Below, in pieces: positions 6,655 through 14,602 of a DNA stretch of 18,326 nucleotides. The DNA comes from Alphaproteobacteria bacterium (lineage in GTDB: Bacteria; Pseudomonadota; Alphaproteobacteria; DAOWDM01), in the NCBI GenBank assembly GCA_030639035.1, contig DAOWDM010000052.1:1-18326 (forward strand), written 5' to 3'. The notes beneath the pieces are model-generated. The model was given only the letters and a program-made list of their open reading frames with translations. It was not told the DNA's origin and did not search any database. The first letter of the stretch is position 1; the number at the start of each line of letters is the position of its first letter. The position numbers and the translations under genes were made by a program.

Positions 6655-7440
6655 TTATCTTTCCTGCATCTTTTTTTTCATAAGTAGAGCTTGAGATTGT
6701 TCAGAACTATTATCTTTAGCTTGCCTCATGCAATTTTTAATCATATCTTGAGCTTCTTCAATTTTTCTAGCATCAGCAAGCTTATCTTTTCCTTTTTGAG
6801 CTTTATCTATGCACTTTTTGGCAATTTCTGTGCTTGAAAATTTAGCGTCTGTAAAGTTAGCTCCTTCAATTTCAGCATCTTCAATATTTGTTAATCTAAG
6901 ATCTGCTCTTTCAAGGTTCGCTTCTTTAAAATTGGCTTCGTCAATGCAACGTGTTTCACCGAGTCTGGCTGCTTTAAGATTAGCACCTTCAAAACTTGTT
7001 CCTTTAAGTAAGGCACTATCAAGATTTGCAGCTGTAAGATCTGCTTCATTAAGGTTTGTATCTCTAAGATTACTTCTTAAAAAAGATGCACTTCTAAGCT
7101 TTGCTCCTTCAAGGTTAGCTTCATTAATTCTTGCATAATCAAGGTTTGCTGATCCAAGTTTTGCTCCTTCAAGGTTAGTTTCTTCAAGAAAAGAGTGCCA
7201 AAGGTTAGCTCCTTTAAGGTTAGCTCCTTTAAGATTAGCTCCTTGAAGGTGTGCTGCACTAAGGTAAGCACCTTCAAGGTCTGCTCCTTCAAGGTTTATT
7301 CCTTTAAGGTTAGCCTGTCCAAGAAAAGCACCTTTAAGGCTTACTCCTTCTTTAACTGCCTGCTCAACACATTCTCCAATCTTTGTAGCTGTGTCTGATT
7401 TAAAAATAACTTCTTCTTTTATATTTTTTATTTCCATCAT
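6655..7440 (-). CDS. Pentapeptide-repeat protein
   Basis: A 261-residue protein made mainly of about 34 pentapeptide repeats of the A(N/D)LXX type, from about residue 31 to 201 (for example GANLKGANLKGANL). Such repeats fold into a right-handed quadrilateral beta-helix. The register slips by one residue near Cys165 to Phe171. A charged, probably helical tail (about 205-261, rich in K, E and Q) follows, and a non-repeat N-terminus of about 30 residues precedes. There is no signal peptide or membrane segment. Some relatives bind gyrase or act as scaffolds, but nothing here identifies a target. AGAG lies about 9 bases before the first of two adjacent ATGs. It lies 39 bases after pepN and 41 before the kinase gene, so a three-gene transcript is likely. 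Confidence 0.88.
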   Translation of the reverse strand: MMEIKNIKEEVIFKSDTATKIGECVEQAVKEGVSLKGAFLGQANLKGINLEGADLEGAYLSAAHLQGANLKGANLKGANLWHSFLEETNLEGAKLGSANLDYARINEANLEGAKLRSASFLRSNLRDTNLNEADLTAANLDSALLKGTSFEGANLKAARLGETRCIDEANFKEANLERADLRLTNIEDAEIEGANFTDAKFSSTEIAKKCIDKAQKGKDKLADARKIEEAQDMIKNCMRQAKDNSSEQSQALLMKKKMQER

Positions 7441-7479
7441 AATTTTAATCTCTTTGAATTTTACTTATAAAACGATATG

Positions 7480-10296
7480 TTATCTTCCCATTTTTCGTCT
7501 TGGAATCAAATCTGCCATATTAGATTTTTGTTTAGCTTGTTTCACAATAGAAATTTTTCCAATCTTTTCATTGGAATGAGCTAGTTCACCAGTTCCTTTA
7601 TTTCCGCTTACAAAGCCTTTTACATCTCCGTCTTTTGCAAAGCCTTTAACTTTATCATCTTTTGCCATAGCAAGAGATTTTGATACGACTTCATATGAGT
7701 TGCTAGAAAGTTCAGGGTCATTAATGATTCTTGTTAGCTGTTTTTTCATCAATTCCTGACGTTCTGGGTCGAGTTTTTTCCAGCGAGACAGCGGAGTCAG
7801 CATTTTAGCTGCAACCTGTGGATTTATCTTATCCAGTTTTATCATCTGGTCAGCAAGGAACTCATAACCAGAGCCGTCTTTTGCATGGAAACAAACAGGA
7901 TTGCCAGCAGAGAAAGCACCTATTAAAGACCTTACTTTATTAGGATTATCCATAGCAAATCCTTCATGATTCATCAGCTCTTTTACTTTATCAAGAGTGT
8001 CTGCTCGAGGAGCAACAGCCTGCATGGACAACCATTTATCAACGACAAGAGACTCGTCTTTATAACGATTATAAAAGTCATCTAAAATTTCTTTGCGTTT
8101 AGGACTATCGCTGTTTACTACAAAACGTATAGCAGAATCACGGTCAGTCATGTTTTTAGCACTGTAATACTGATTAACCATCATTTTTTGAAGTTTTGGC
8201 TCATCATTTTTTGACAAATAAGCAAGAGAAGTATTTTTTACGCCTCGTTTTCCCATAGATTCCGTATCATAAGAATACTCACCAAGAGTTTGATTTTTCT
8301 CATAAGATGCGAGCAATTCATCTTTTAGCTCCACAGAGATTGCTTTTTGCATAACTCCACGAGCTTTGTGAATAGCATCAACATCTATAACGTCCATTTG
8401 GTCTGCAATATATTTTTCACTAGGCAAGACCATTGCTTCTGCAACAAATTCTTTATCAAGCTTGTCATCTTTAAGATAGCTGCCTATTGCTTTAATGTAG
8501 CTTTCATCTGGCTTAGGTTCTTTGCCTTTTTGAATATCTTTTACCATTTGAAGCATGTTTTTTGTAGCATACTGCTGACCTGCGTCCCACCTGTTAAACA
8601 AATCAGAATCATGAGCCATAAGATGAGCATATTCCTTGTCGCTATACTCTATGTTCATGTTTACAGGAGCGGTAAAGCCTCTGTTTGCAGACAATACAGG
8701 AGGTTCTTCAACATTTTCAAACTTAAAAGTCTGAGTGCTTTTTGTAAGTTTTAGAACTTTAGATGTTTTGCCTTCAATATCCAACGGCATATCTTTCCCG
8801 TTTTTATCAAGAAGCCCTACCTCTACAGGAATAACAAAATCCTTTTTTATAGGTTGATCAGGAGTTGCAGGTGTTTTTTGAGACAGCGTAAGTTCATAAG
8901 TTTTAGTCTTTGCGTCGTACTTTCCTTTAGCCGTAACATCTGGAGTTCCAGCTTGAGAATACCAACGCTTAAACTGTGCCAAATCAACACTGTTAGCATC
9001 TTCCATAGCTTTTACAAAATCATCACATGTAATAGCTTTACCGTCATGCCTTTTAAAGTAAAGGTCTGTACCTTTTCTGAATTTTTCCTTACCAAGCAAT
9101 CTTTCCTGCATACGGATAACTTCAGCACCTTTTTCATAAACCGTACCTGTGTATATATTTCTTACCGAAATATATGAATCTGGTCGAATCGGGTGAGCAG
9201 AAGGTCCAGCATCTTCTGGAAATTGTCCAGCTCTAAGGTCGGAAACGTCCTGTATTCGCTGAACAGCACGAGAACGTTCATCAGAAGAAAACTCCTGATC
9301 CCGATAAACTGTAAAGCCTTCTTTTAAAGAAAGGTCATGCCACTGCTTAATTGTAACTCTGTTGCCTGTCCAGTTATGGAAATATTCATGCCCAACAACG
9401 CTTTCAATCTTTTTATAATTTGCATCTGTAGCTGTTTCTGGATTTGCAAGAACAAGAGCGTCATTAAAAACGTTAAGGCTTTTGTTTTCACAAGCTCCAG
9501 AATTAAACTTAGATACAGCTACGATATTAAAAATGTCCAAATCATATTCACGACCAAACTTTTCCTCGTCCCATTTCATTGAACGTTTAAGGGAGTCCAT
9601 GGCATAGTCGCATTTATCGCCTTTGCCTTTTTCACAATAAATATTAAGAGACACATCTTTGCCAGACATTGTCTTAAAATTGTCTTTAACGTGGTCAAGC
9701 TTGCCTGCAACAACAGCGAATAGATATGATGGTTTTGGGTGAGGGTCTACCCATTTTGAGTAATGTCTGCCGTCTTCAAGCTCGCCTTCTTCCTTGAAAT
9801 TACCATTTGAAAGCATCACAGGAAGTTTTTCTTTATCAGCTCTGATTGTTGTAGTGTATTTAGCCATTACATCAGGACGGTCAGGGAAAAATGTTATACG
9901 CCTAAAGCCTTCTGTTTCACACTTGGTACAAATAATACCATCAGAATCGTACAAGCCCTGAAGCTGAGTATTTTCTTTCTGCTTTACGTCTGTTTTAACT
10001 TCAAGTTTGAACTTTTCAGGAGGATTCGGAATAGTTAAAAACTTATCATCAAGAATATAATCTTCTGGTTTCAGCGTTTTCCCGTTTATTTTCAAAGAAA
10101 CAAGGTTAAGCTCGTCCCCATCAAGAACCAAAGGTTTTACATTACCACTGCGGTCATGCTCGCTATGAATATTCATAACAGAAGTTACATGAGTGATGTC
10201 ATCGTGAATGTCAAAATCAAGGTCTACCTCATCAACCTGATAATCAGGTTTTTGATAATCTTTACGATAGACTGTCTGCGGTTTGTTATCACTCAT
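7480..10296 (-). CDS. pepN: Aminopeptidase N, M1 family
   Basis: A 938-residue cytoplasmic zinc metallopeptidase that removes N-terminal residues from peptides. The zinc site is HEYFH (303-307) with the third ligand Glu326 in SLKEG, and the catalytic Tyr387 lies in TVYEKGAE. The substrate-binding motif reads GACEN (267-271) instead of the usual GAMEN, so Cys replaces the S1-pocket Met. The sequence follows the PepN-type M1 pattern through NWTGNR, HPIRPD and WYSQAGTP. The usual PepN end falls near residue 876, and about 62 further polar residues (KVKGF and DVKGF repeats, then a basic end RRKMGR) form an unusual tail in the same open frame. GAGGA lies 9 bases before the ATG. It is the first gene of a likely pepN-pentapeptide-kinase transcript. 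Confidence 0.95.
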   Translation of the reverse strand: MSDNKPQTVYRKDYQKPDYQVDEVDLDFDIHDDITHVTSVMNIHSEHDRSGNVKPLVLDGDELNLVSLKINGKTLKPEDYILDDKFLTIPNPPEKFKLEVKTDVKQKENTQLQGLYDSDGIICTKCETEGFRRITFFPDRPDVMAKYTTTIRADKEKLPVMLSNGNFKEEGELEDGRHYSKWVDPHPKPSYLFAVVAGKLDHVKDNFKTMSGKDVSLNIYCEKGKGDKCDYAMDSLKRSMKWDEEKFGREYDLDIFNIVAVSKFNSGACENKSLNVFNDALVLANPETATDANYKKIESVVGHEYFHNWTGNRVTIKQWHDLSLKEGFTVYRDQEFSSDERSRAVQRIQDVSDLRAGQFPEDAGPSAHPIRPDSYISVRNIYTGTVYEKGAEVIRMQERLLGKEKFRKGTDLYFKRHDGKAITCDDFVKAMEDANSVDLAQFKRWYSQAGTPDVTAKGKYDAKTKTYELTLSQKTPATPDQPIKKDFVIPVEVGLLDKNGKDMPLDIEGKTSKVLKLTKSTQTFKFENVEEPPVLSANRGFTAPVNMNIEYSDKEYAHLMAHDSDLFNRWDAGQQYATKNMLQMVKDIQKGKEPKPDESYIKAIGSYLKDDKLDKEFVAEAMVLPSEKYIADQMDVIDVDAIHKARGVMQKAISVELKDELLASYEKNQTLGEYSYDTESMGKRGVKNTSLAYLSKNDEPKLQKMMVNQYYSAKNMTDRDSAIRFVVNSDSPKRKEILDDFYNRYKDESLVVDKWLSMQAVAPRADTLDKVKELMNHEGFAMDNPNKVRSLIGAFSAGNPVCFHAKDGSGYEFLADQMIKLDKINPQVAAKMLTPLSRWKKLDPERQELMKKQLTRIINDPELSSNSYEVVSKSLAMAKDDKVKGFAKDGDVKGFVSGNKGTGELAHSNEKIGKISIVKQAKQKSNMADLIPRRKMGR

Positions 10297-10418
10297 ACTT
10301 ATATATCCTCGTTATAAAATACTTAATAAGCCAATTTATCTTTTACAGACTATAATACTTTATTGCACCTTTTTAAAGTCTTTTTGTCTATTCTTTTGTT
10401 TTTTTATTACCACATCAA

Positions 10419-11468
10419 CTACTCCCTCACAGGCAACCACAATACGTCTTCTATGTTTTCAGTTCCTGTTGAGAGCATAACAAGACGGTCGACTCCAAGG
10501 GCTATTCCTGCACATTCGGGCATTCCATAAGTCATGGCATCAATAAAATCTTCATCTATTGGATAACGCTCTCCGTATAGTTCTTCTTTTAAATCCATGT
10601 CGTGGATAAATCTTTTTCTTTGAATTTCGGCATCGGTTAATTCGGAAAAAGCGTTTGCCAGCTCCATACCGCATACATACACTTCGAATCGCTCTGCTAA
10701 ACGCTTGTCTTGTGGTTTTTGTCTTGATAAAGCTGCCATACAAACAGGGTAGTCATATAAAATCACAGGAACATCTATTCCTAAGTATGGTTCTATTTTT
10801 TCTAACGCTATACGGAAATAAATATCCTCCCATCTGTCAGTATCAGAAGGTTCAATTCCTATGCGGCGTGCTTCTTTTGCAAGCAGTGACGGTTCTGGGT
10901 CTGAAACGGAGTCGCCTGAGATTGTTCCTAAAATATCGATTCCAGCATATTCCTTAAATGCTTCAGCAACACTTAGATGCTTCCATTCTTTAAACGGATT
11001 GCATGTTTTTCCATTGTAATTGAAAGAATCGACTCCTACAGAATCAAGACAGCTTCTTAAAAGACCTTTGCAGTCTTCCATAATCACATTGTAATCGACT
11101 CCGACTCGATACCATTCAAGCATAATAAATTCAGGGTGATGAGTAGCTGACCTTTCTTCGTTACGGAAAGTCCTTGCCATCTGAAAAATACGGGGAAGCC
11201 CTGCTACAATCAGCTTTTTCATAGCAAACTCAGGAGATGTATGCAGATAAATATCTGAAGAACTCTGCTTGAACGGCTCTTCTAACTTTGTCTTAAAAGC
11301 CTTAAGATGAGGTTCTAATCCAGGTGAAGTTTGTAGAATCGGAGTCTCTACCTCTAAAAAATTTTCATCAGTAAAAAACTTCCTTATAGATGAAATAATT
11401 GCCGACCGTTTTAAAAGAATGGGCAGTTTCCTGTCAAATTCTTCCTGTTTCCAGTGTTTTTTTTGCAT
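10419..11468 (-). CDS. epmA: EF-P lysyltransferase EpmA (PoxA/GenX)
   Basis: A class II lysyl-tRNA-synthetase-like enzyme without an anticodon-binding domain. It activates (R)-beta-lysine and transfers it to a conserved lysine of elongation factor P. Visible class II motifs are LEVETPILQTSPGLEPHL (motif 1 region), FRNEERSATHHPEFIMLEWYR (motif 2) and GIALGVDRLVML (motif 3). The frame is open to 11555, but I choose the ATG at 11468, giving 349 residues. GAGG lies 6 bases before it, and MQKKHWKQEEFDRKLP then matches the short N-terminus usual for the family. The longer starts at 11555 and 11516 lack a good ribosome site, and 11555 would overlap efp. It is divergent from efp, the gene of its substrate. 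The beta-lysine-forming mutase EpmB is not in the window. Confidence 0.92.
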   Translation of the reverse strand: MQKKHWKQEEFDRKLPILLKRSAIISSIRKFFTDENFLEVETPILQTSPGLEPHLKAFKTKLEEPFKQSSSDIYLHTSPEFAMKKLIVAGLPRIFQMARTFRNEERSATHHPEFIMLEWYRVGVDYNVIMEDCKGLLRSCLDSVGVDSFNYNGKTCNPFKEWKHLSVAEAFKEYAGIDILGTISGDSVSDPEPSLLAKEARRIGIEPSDTDRWEDIYFRIALEKIEPYLGIDVPVILYDYPVCMAALSRQKPQDKRLAERFEVYVCGMELANAFSELTDAEIQRKRFIHDMDLKEELYGERYPIDEDFIDAMTYGMPECAGIALGVDRLVMLSTGTENIEDVLWLPVRE

Positions 11469-11474
11469 TTTTTT

Positions 11475-11478
11475 CCTC
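11475..11478 (-). promoter_or_regulatory. Shine-Dalgarno site that sets the epmA start
   Basis: GAGG on the minus strand lies 6 bases before the ATG at 11468. It favours this start over the in-frame ATGs at 11555, 11516 and 11480. It leaves 75 bases between the epmA and efp start codons for divergent promoters. Confidence 0.65.
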
Positions 11479-11543
11479 ATCTGTTGCCTGAAACTTTTAA
11501 ACTTGCTAGTTTCCATCGATAATTCTTTATAAAAAGGTTTACT

Positions 11544-12110
11544 ATGAAAACGCAAGCTAATCTAATTCGCCCTGGCTGGGTAATAGAGCACAATGGAAAA
11601 CAATGGTCTGTACTAAAGATAAATCTTCTTCAACCTGGAAAAGGAAGTGCTTTTATTCAAGTAGAAATGCGAGATGTAGCGACAGGAATTAAAAGCAATG
11701 AACGCTGGCGTACATCAGAAACAATAGAAAAACTAATGGTAGAAGAACGTGATGTTCAATTCCTTTATTCTGATGAAGACAATTATACTTTTATGGAAGC
11801 AGACACATACGAACAGTTTGTTGTTGATAAAGATGCTATAGGAAGCTCTGTAATCTTTATCCAAGACGGAATGAACCTTACAGGAAATTATATTGACGGG
11901 ACTCCTGTATCAGTAACGCCTCCAACAACGGTTGTTATGGAAATTACTGAAACAGAACCTGTTGTAAAAGGGCAAACTGCCGCATCTTCTAATAAACCTG
12001 CTATTTTAGAAAACGGTCATAGAATTATGGTTCCGCCATTTGTTGGTGCAGGCGATAAAGTTGTCGTTAATACAGTAGAAGGCACTTACCTAGAACGTGC
12101 AAAGAAATAA
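11544..12110 (+). CDS. efp: Elongation factor P
   Basis: A 188-residue translation factor that binds between the P and E sites of stalled ribosomes and promotes peptide bonds at polyproline stretches. It shows the KOW-like N-terminal domain (ANLIRPGWVIEHNGKQWSVLK), the modification loop LLQPGKGSAF with Lys33, and the two OB-like domains ending VPPFVGAGDKVVVNTVEGTYLERAKK. Length is typical. Lys33 with a nearby EpmA gene means the beta-lysyl modification route rather than rhamnosylation or the 5-aminopentanol route. AAGG lies upstream of the ATG. The suhB-like gene follows after 11 bases and probably shares the transcript. Confidence 0.97.
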   Translation: MKTQANLIRPGWVIEHNGKQWSVLKINLLQPGKGSAFIQVEMRDVATGIKSNERWRTSETIEKLMVEERDVQFLYSDEDNYTFMEADTYEQFVVDKDAIGSSVIFIQDGMNLTGNYIDGTPVSVTPPTTVVMEITETEPVVKGQTAASSNKPAILENGHRIMVPPFVGAGDKVVVNTVEGTYLERAKK

Positions 12111-12121
12111 AGGATAAACTT

Positions 12122-12925
12122 ATGCTTATGTCTCCAAATCTAAACGTCATGATAAAAGCTGCAAAAAAAGCATCACGCAATCTTTTACATGATTTCGGGG
12201 AAGTCGAACACCTACAGGTTTCACTTAAAGGAACTGCTGATTTTGTCTCTACGGCAGACTTAAAAGCAGAACGAACCATTCGTTATGAGCTAGAAAAAGC
12301 CCGTCCTGATTTTGGTTTTCTTATGGAAGAATCTGGAGAAACCAAAGGAGCAGATACCGAAAACCGCTGGATAGTTGATCCTCTTGACGGAACAACTAAC
12401 TTTCTTCACGGAGTCCCTCATTTCAGCATATCAATAGCCCTTGAAAACAAAGGACAGATTATAGCTGGTGTAATTCATAATCCGACAAATGATGAAACAT
12501 TCTGTGCAGAAAAAGGCAAAGGAACATTTCTTATCAGCCCTCATGGAGACAAAAGACTAAGAGTCTCTGCACGACACAATCTTAATGAATCGCTTATCGG
12601 AACAGGTATGCCATTTTGCGGTCATGGCAATCCAGAACGTTATCTAAAACAGCTTGATGCTGTTATTGATAAAACAGCTGGAGTCAGAAGAAACGGAGCT
12701 GCGTCCCTTGATTTAGCTTATGTTGCTGCTGGACGATTCGATGGTTTCTGGGAAATGGATTTAAAACCATGGGACATAGCAGCAGGAATTATTATAATTC
12801 GTGAAGCAGGTGGTTTTGTATGCGATATTAAAGGAAGTGAAGAAACTTCTGATATATTAACTTCTGGTAATATTGTTTGTGCAAATATAAAGTTGCTAGA
12901 ACGGCTTAAAAAGTTGATAAAATAA
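12122..12925 (+). CDS. suhB: Inositol monophosphatase family (SuhB-like)
   Basis: A 267-residue Mg-dependent phosphatase of the inositol monophosphatase family. Metal-site motifs are EESG (69-72), DPLDGTTNFLHG (86-97) and PWDIAAG around Asp218. In bacteria such proteins hydrolyse inositol phosphates and related sugar phosphates, and E. coli SuhB also joins rRNA antitermination complexes. The actual substrate here cannot be read from sequence. AGGAT lies 7-8 bases before the first ATG; a second ATG two codons on is too far from it. It lies 11 bases after efp, suggesting an efp-suhB operon. Confidence 0.93.
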   Translation: MLMSPNLNVMIKAAKKASRNLLHDFGEVEHLQVSLKGTADFVSTADLKAERTIRYELEKARPDFGFLMEESGETKGADTENRWIVDPLDGTTNFLHGVPHFSISIALENKGQIIAGVIHNPTNDETFCAEKGKGTFLISPHGDKRLRVSARHNLNESLIGTGMPFCGHGNPERYLKQLDAVIDKTAGVRRNGAASLDLAYVAAGRFDGFWEMDLKPWDIAAGIIIIREAGGFVCDIKGSEETSDILTSGNIVCANIKLLERLKKLIK

Positions 12926-12972
12926 ATATAATAAAAACAAAGATCTGTTTTTGTCATAAGAGGGTAGTTGTC

Positions 12973-14037
12973 TTGAAAATTTTTGATACCACAGTTTTTC
13001 TTATCTCATTATTGACAGTAGTATCTATAACTACAACTACTTCTGCACAAAGATATTCTTTTGGCAAAACGAAAGAAAACCAAAGCATATCTGTTGATAC
13101 AAGCGTTTTTGATGACTTAGATGCTTCAAAAAAAGAAGAACCAAAACATCAACGATTGCTTTTTCCGTCAATGAACAGCTCTGCTAAACAAACCGTTCAT
13201 CTTATCCCTGATGGTAATTTTAATAAAAACGGTCAAATAATACTGTCTCCTCCAAAACAGCAACAGCAAACTCAAAAAATCAAGTTAATTGAGCGTAAAT
13301 CATCAAAGATTTTCACATTGACACCATCGCAAGGGCAGCTTCTTTTTCCTCCAGCACCAAAAAAACTACCAATGAAAGTTCGCACTCCAACTAAAAAACC
13401 AAAGCTTGCAAAAAAGAAACATGCAAAGCAAAAAAAGATTGTACATAAAGAAGAAAAAAAACCTGCTAATATTCTAAAGCATACAATTACTGCAGAACCA
13501 GCTGTTTCAGATTTGAAAGAGGCACAAGAAGCTGCTCTTACAAAAACAATAACGAGCAGTAACGAAAACAAAGTTATTGCACAAAAACAGCCTAAAACAA
13601 TTAAAAGCAAAGCTCCAGAAGCACAAGAAACACCAAAACAGGAAAAAACACATCTCGTTTCTGAAAGCACAGTTGTTGAACAAAAACCAATAGAAACAAC
13701 TTTGCAACAGTCGGCATTATCTGGAACAGAAACATCTCTGCTGTTTGATATAGATAAATACAACCTAAAAGACACAGCTAAAAACAAGCTGACAAAACTG
13801 CTCGAACAAGTCAAAAATGACAAGAAAAAACATATTCGTCTACTTGCCTATGCTAGTGCAACTGATGGAAATACAGGAAAAGCACGAAGGCTATCGCTTT
13901 CACGAGCACTATCTGTACGCTCTTTCCTAATGGAACATGGTATCCACCGCAGTTCTAAAATAGAAGTCAGAGCTTTGGGGAGCAACGCCAAAAGTGGAAA
14001 TCTTGATAGAGTCGATGTAATTATTGTAAAACGCTAA
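12973..14037 (+). CDS. Secreted OmpA-domain protein
   Basis: A 354-residue protein predicted to enter the periplasm or outer membrane. It starts with TTG after AGAGGG (8-base spacing), and the N-terminus MKIFDTTVFLISLLTVVSI ending TTTTSA-QR is a signal peptide with likely cleavage after Ala25. A long Lys-, Gln- and Pro-rich low-complexity linker (about 85-245) includes a KKPKLAKKKHAKQKK stretch. The C-terminal OmpA-like domain (about 250-354) shows LLFDIDKYNLKDTAKNKL, IRLLAYASA, ARRLSLSRALSVRSFLMEHGI and DRVDV, the peptidoglycan-binding fold. There is no beta-barrel, so it may tether the envelope to peptidoglycan. It lies 47 bases after suhB and may be part of that transcript. Confidence 0.85.
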   Translation: MKIFDTTVFLISLLTVVSITTTTSAQRYSFGKTKENQSISVDTSVFDDLDASKKEEPKHQRLLFPSMNSSAKQTVHLIPDGNFNKNGQIILSPPKQQQQTQKIKLIERKSSKIFTLTPSQGQLLFPPAPKKLPMKVRTPTKKPKLAKKKHAKQKKIVHKEEKKPANILKHTITAEPAVSDLKEAQEAALTKTITSSNENKVIAQKQPKTIKSKAPEAQETPKQEKTHLVSESTVVEQKPIETTLQQSALSGTETSLLFDIDKYNLKDTAKNKLTKLLEQVKNDKKKHIRLLAYASATDGNTGKARRLSLSRALSVRSFLMEHGIHRSSKIEVRALGSNAKSGNLDRVDVIIVKR

Positions 14038-14194
14038 CAATAAAATCTTACGAGTCCTTTTTTAAGAACAGAAACAACCGTATTTGAAGCCACCGCTAAA
14101 CTATATAAATACAATAACGTATGGCAACAACCTAAGAATCAAGCTGATTTTTGCATAAATTTATAAAAAAACAAAAAAGATTGCTTAATATTGC

Positions 14195-14208
14195 TTCAAA
14201 CGATTGAA
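14195..14208. promoter_or_regulatory. Palindrome TTCAAACGATTGAA upstream of rpmE
   Basis: Five-base arms TTCAA and TTGAA flank ACGA, 52 bases before the rpmE start. The core TCAAACG-A-TTGA nearly matches the perfect palindrome at 16546-16557 upstream of trcR, differing at one central base. It may be a shared regulator site; no factor is known to me. Confidence 0.35.
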
Positions 14209-14260
14209 ATCATCATTGTTTTCGTATAAAAACATATTCTTGTTTTGTGGAGCAATTAAA

Positions 14261-14488
14261 ATGAAAAAAGATATTCATCCTGATTATCATGAAATCGAAG
14301 TCTTAATGACAGATGGAAGTAAGTTTATCACCCATTCTACATGGGGGAAGGCTGGAGATACTATGCGCTTAGATATTGACCCTAAGTCACATCCAGCATG
14401 GACAGGTGTTCACCGACTCGTAGATAGCGGTGGTCAGCTTGCCAAATTTAATAAGCGGTTCTCAACTTTCGGTCTTAAACATGACTAG
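14261..14488 (+). CDS. rpmE: 50S ribosomal protein L31
   Basis: A 75-residue ribosomal protein beginning MKKDIHPDYHEIEV, with THSTWGKAGDTMRLDIDPKSHPAWTG and the C-terminal FNKRFSTFG. It lacks the CxxC pairs of the zinc-binding form, so it is the zinc-independent C- type usual in Alphaproteobacteria. GGAG lies 8 bases before the ATG. The frame is open further upstream to 14204, but that leader does not look like L31. A 222-base gap separates it from the OmpA-domain gene, so it probably has its own promoter. A 77-base palindrome follows the stop. Confidence 0.96.
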   Translation: MKKDIHPDYHEIEVLMTDGSKFITHSTWGKAGDTMRLDIDPKSHPAWTGVHRLVDSGGQLAKFNKRFSTFGLKHD

Positions 14489-14499
14489 TTGATTTTTTT

Positions 14500-14576
14500 A
14501 AGTTACCTCTGAAAACCAATAATTTTGTTTACAATAAACATAAAGTGGCAAAAGAATGGTTTTTAAGAGGTAGCTT
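14500..14576. repeat. 77-bp palindrome between rpmE and the cyclase gene
   Basis: The left arm AAGTTACCTCTGAAAACCA (14500-14518) pairs with the right arm at 14557-14576, which ends AAGAGGTAGCTT. Pairing runs about 19 bases with one wobble-type difference, one mismatch and one bulge. A small GTTTA/TAAAC hairpin lies in the loop. No T-tract follows on either strand. Blocks resembling AAAACCAAAGATTTTGTT and GGCAAAAGAGTGG of the tandem repeat at 2013-2272 recur here in a shorter arrangement, so the two may be related elements. Confidence 0.65.
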
Positions 14577-14602
14577 ATAATCTAAAATAGAGGTTTGATA
14601 AT

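Noticed and set aside
7077..7398. Repeat-like frames on other strands and phases over the pentapeptide gene
   Set aside because: The 15-base DNA repeat keeps other frames open too; only the minus-strand frame at 6655-7440 gives the pentapeptide pattern and a ribosome site.
13272..13823. Minus-strand 183-codon frame rich in Phe, Cys and Ser
   Set aside because: It is the antisense of the Lys-rich linker of the OmpA-domain gene; composition alone explains the open frame.
14519..14580. Intrinsic terminator after rpmE
   Set aside because: The stem is strong but no T-tract follows on either strand.
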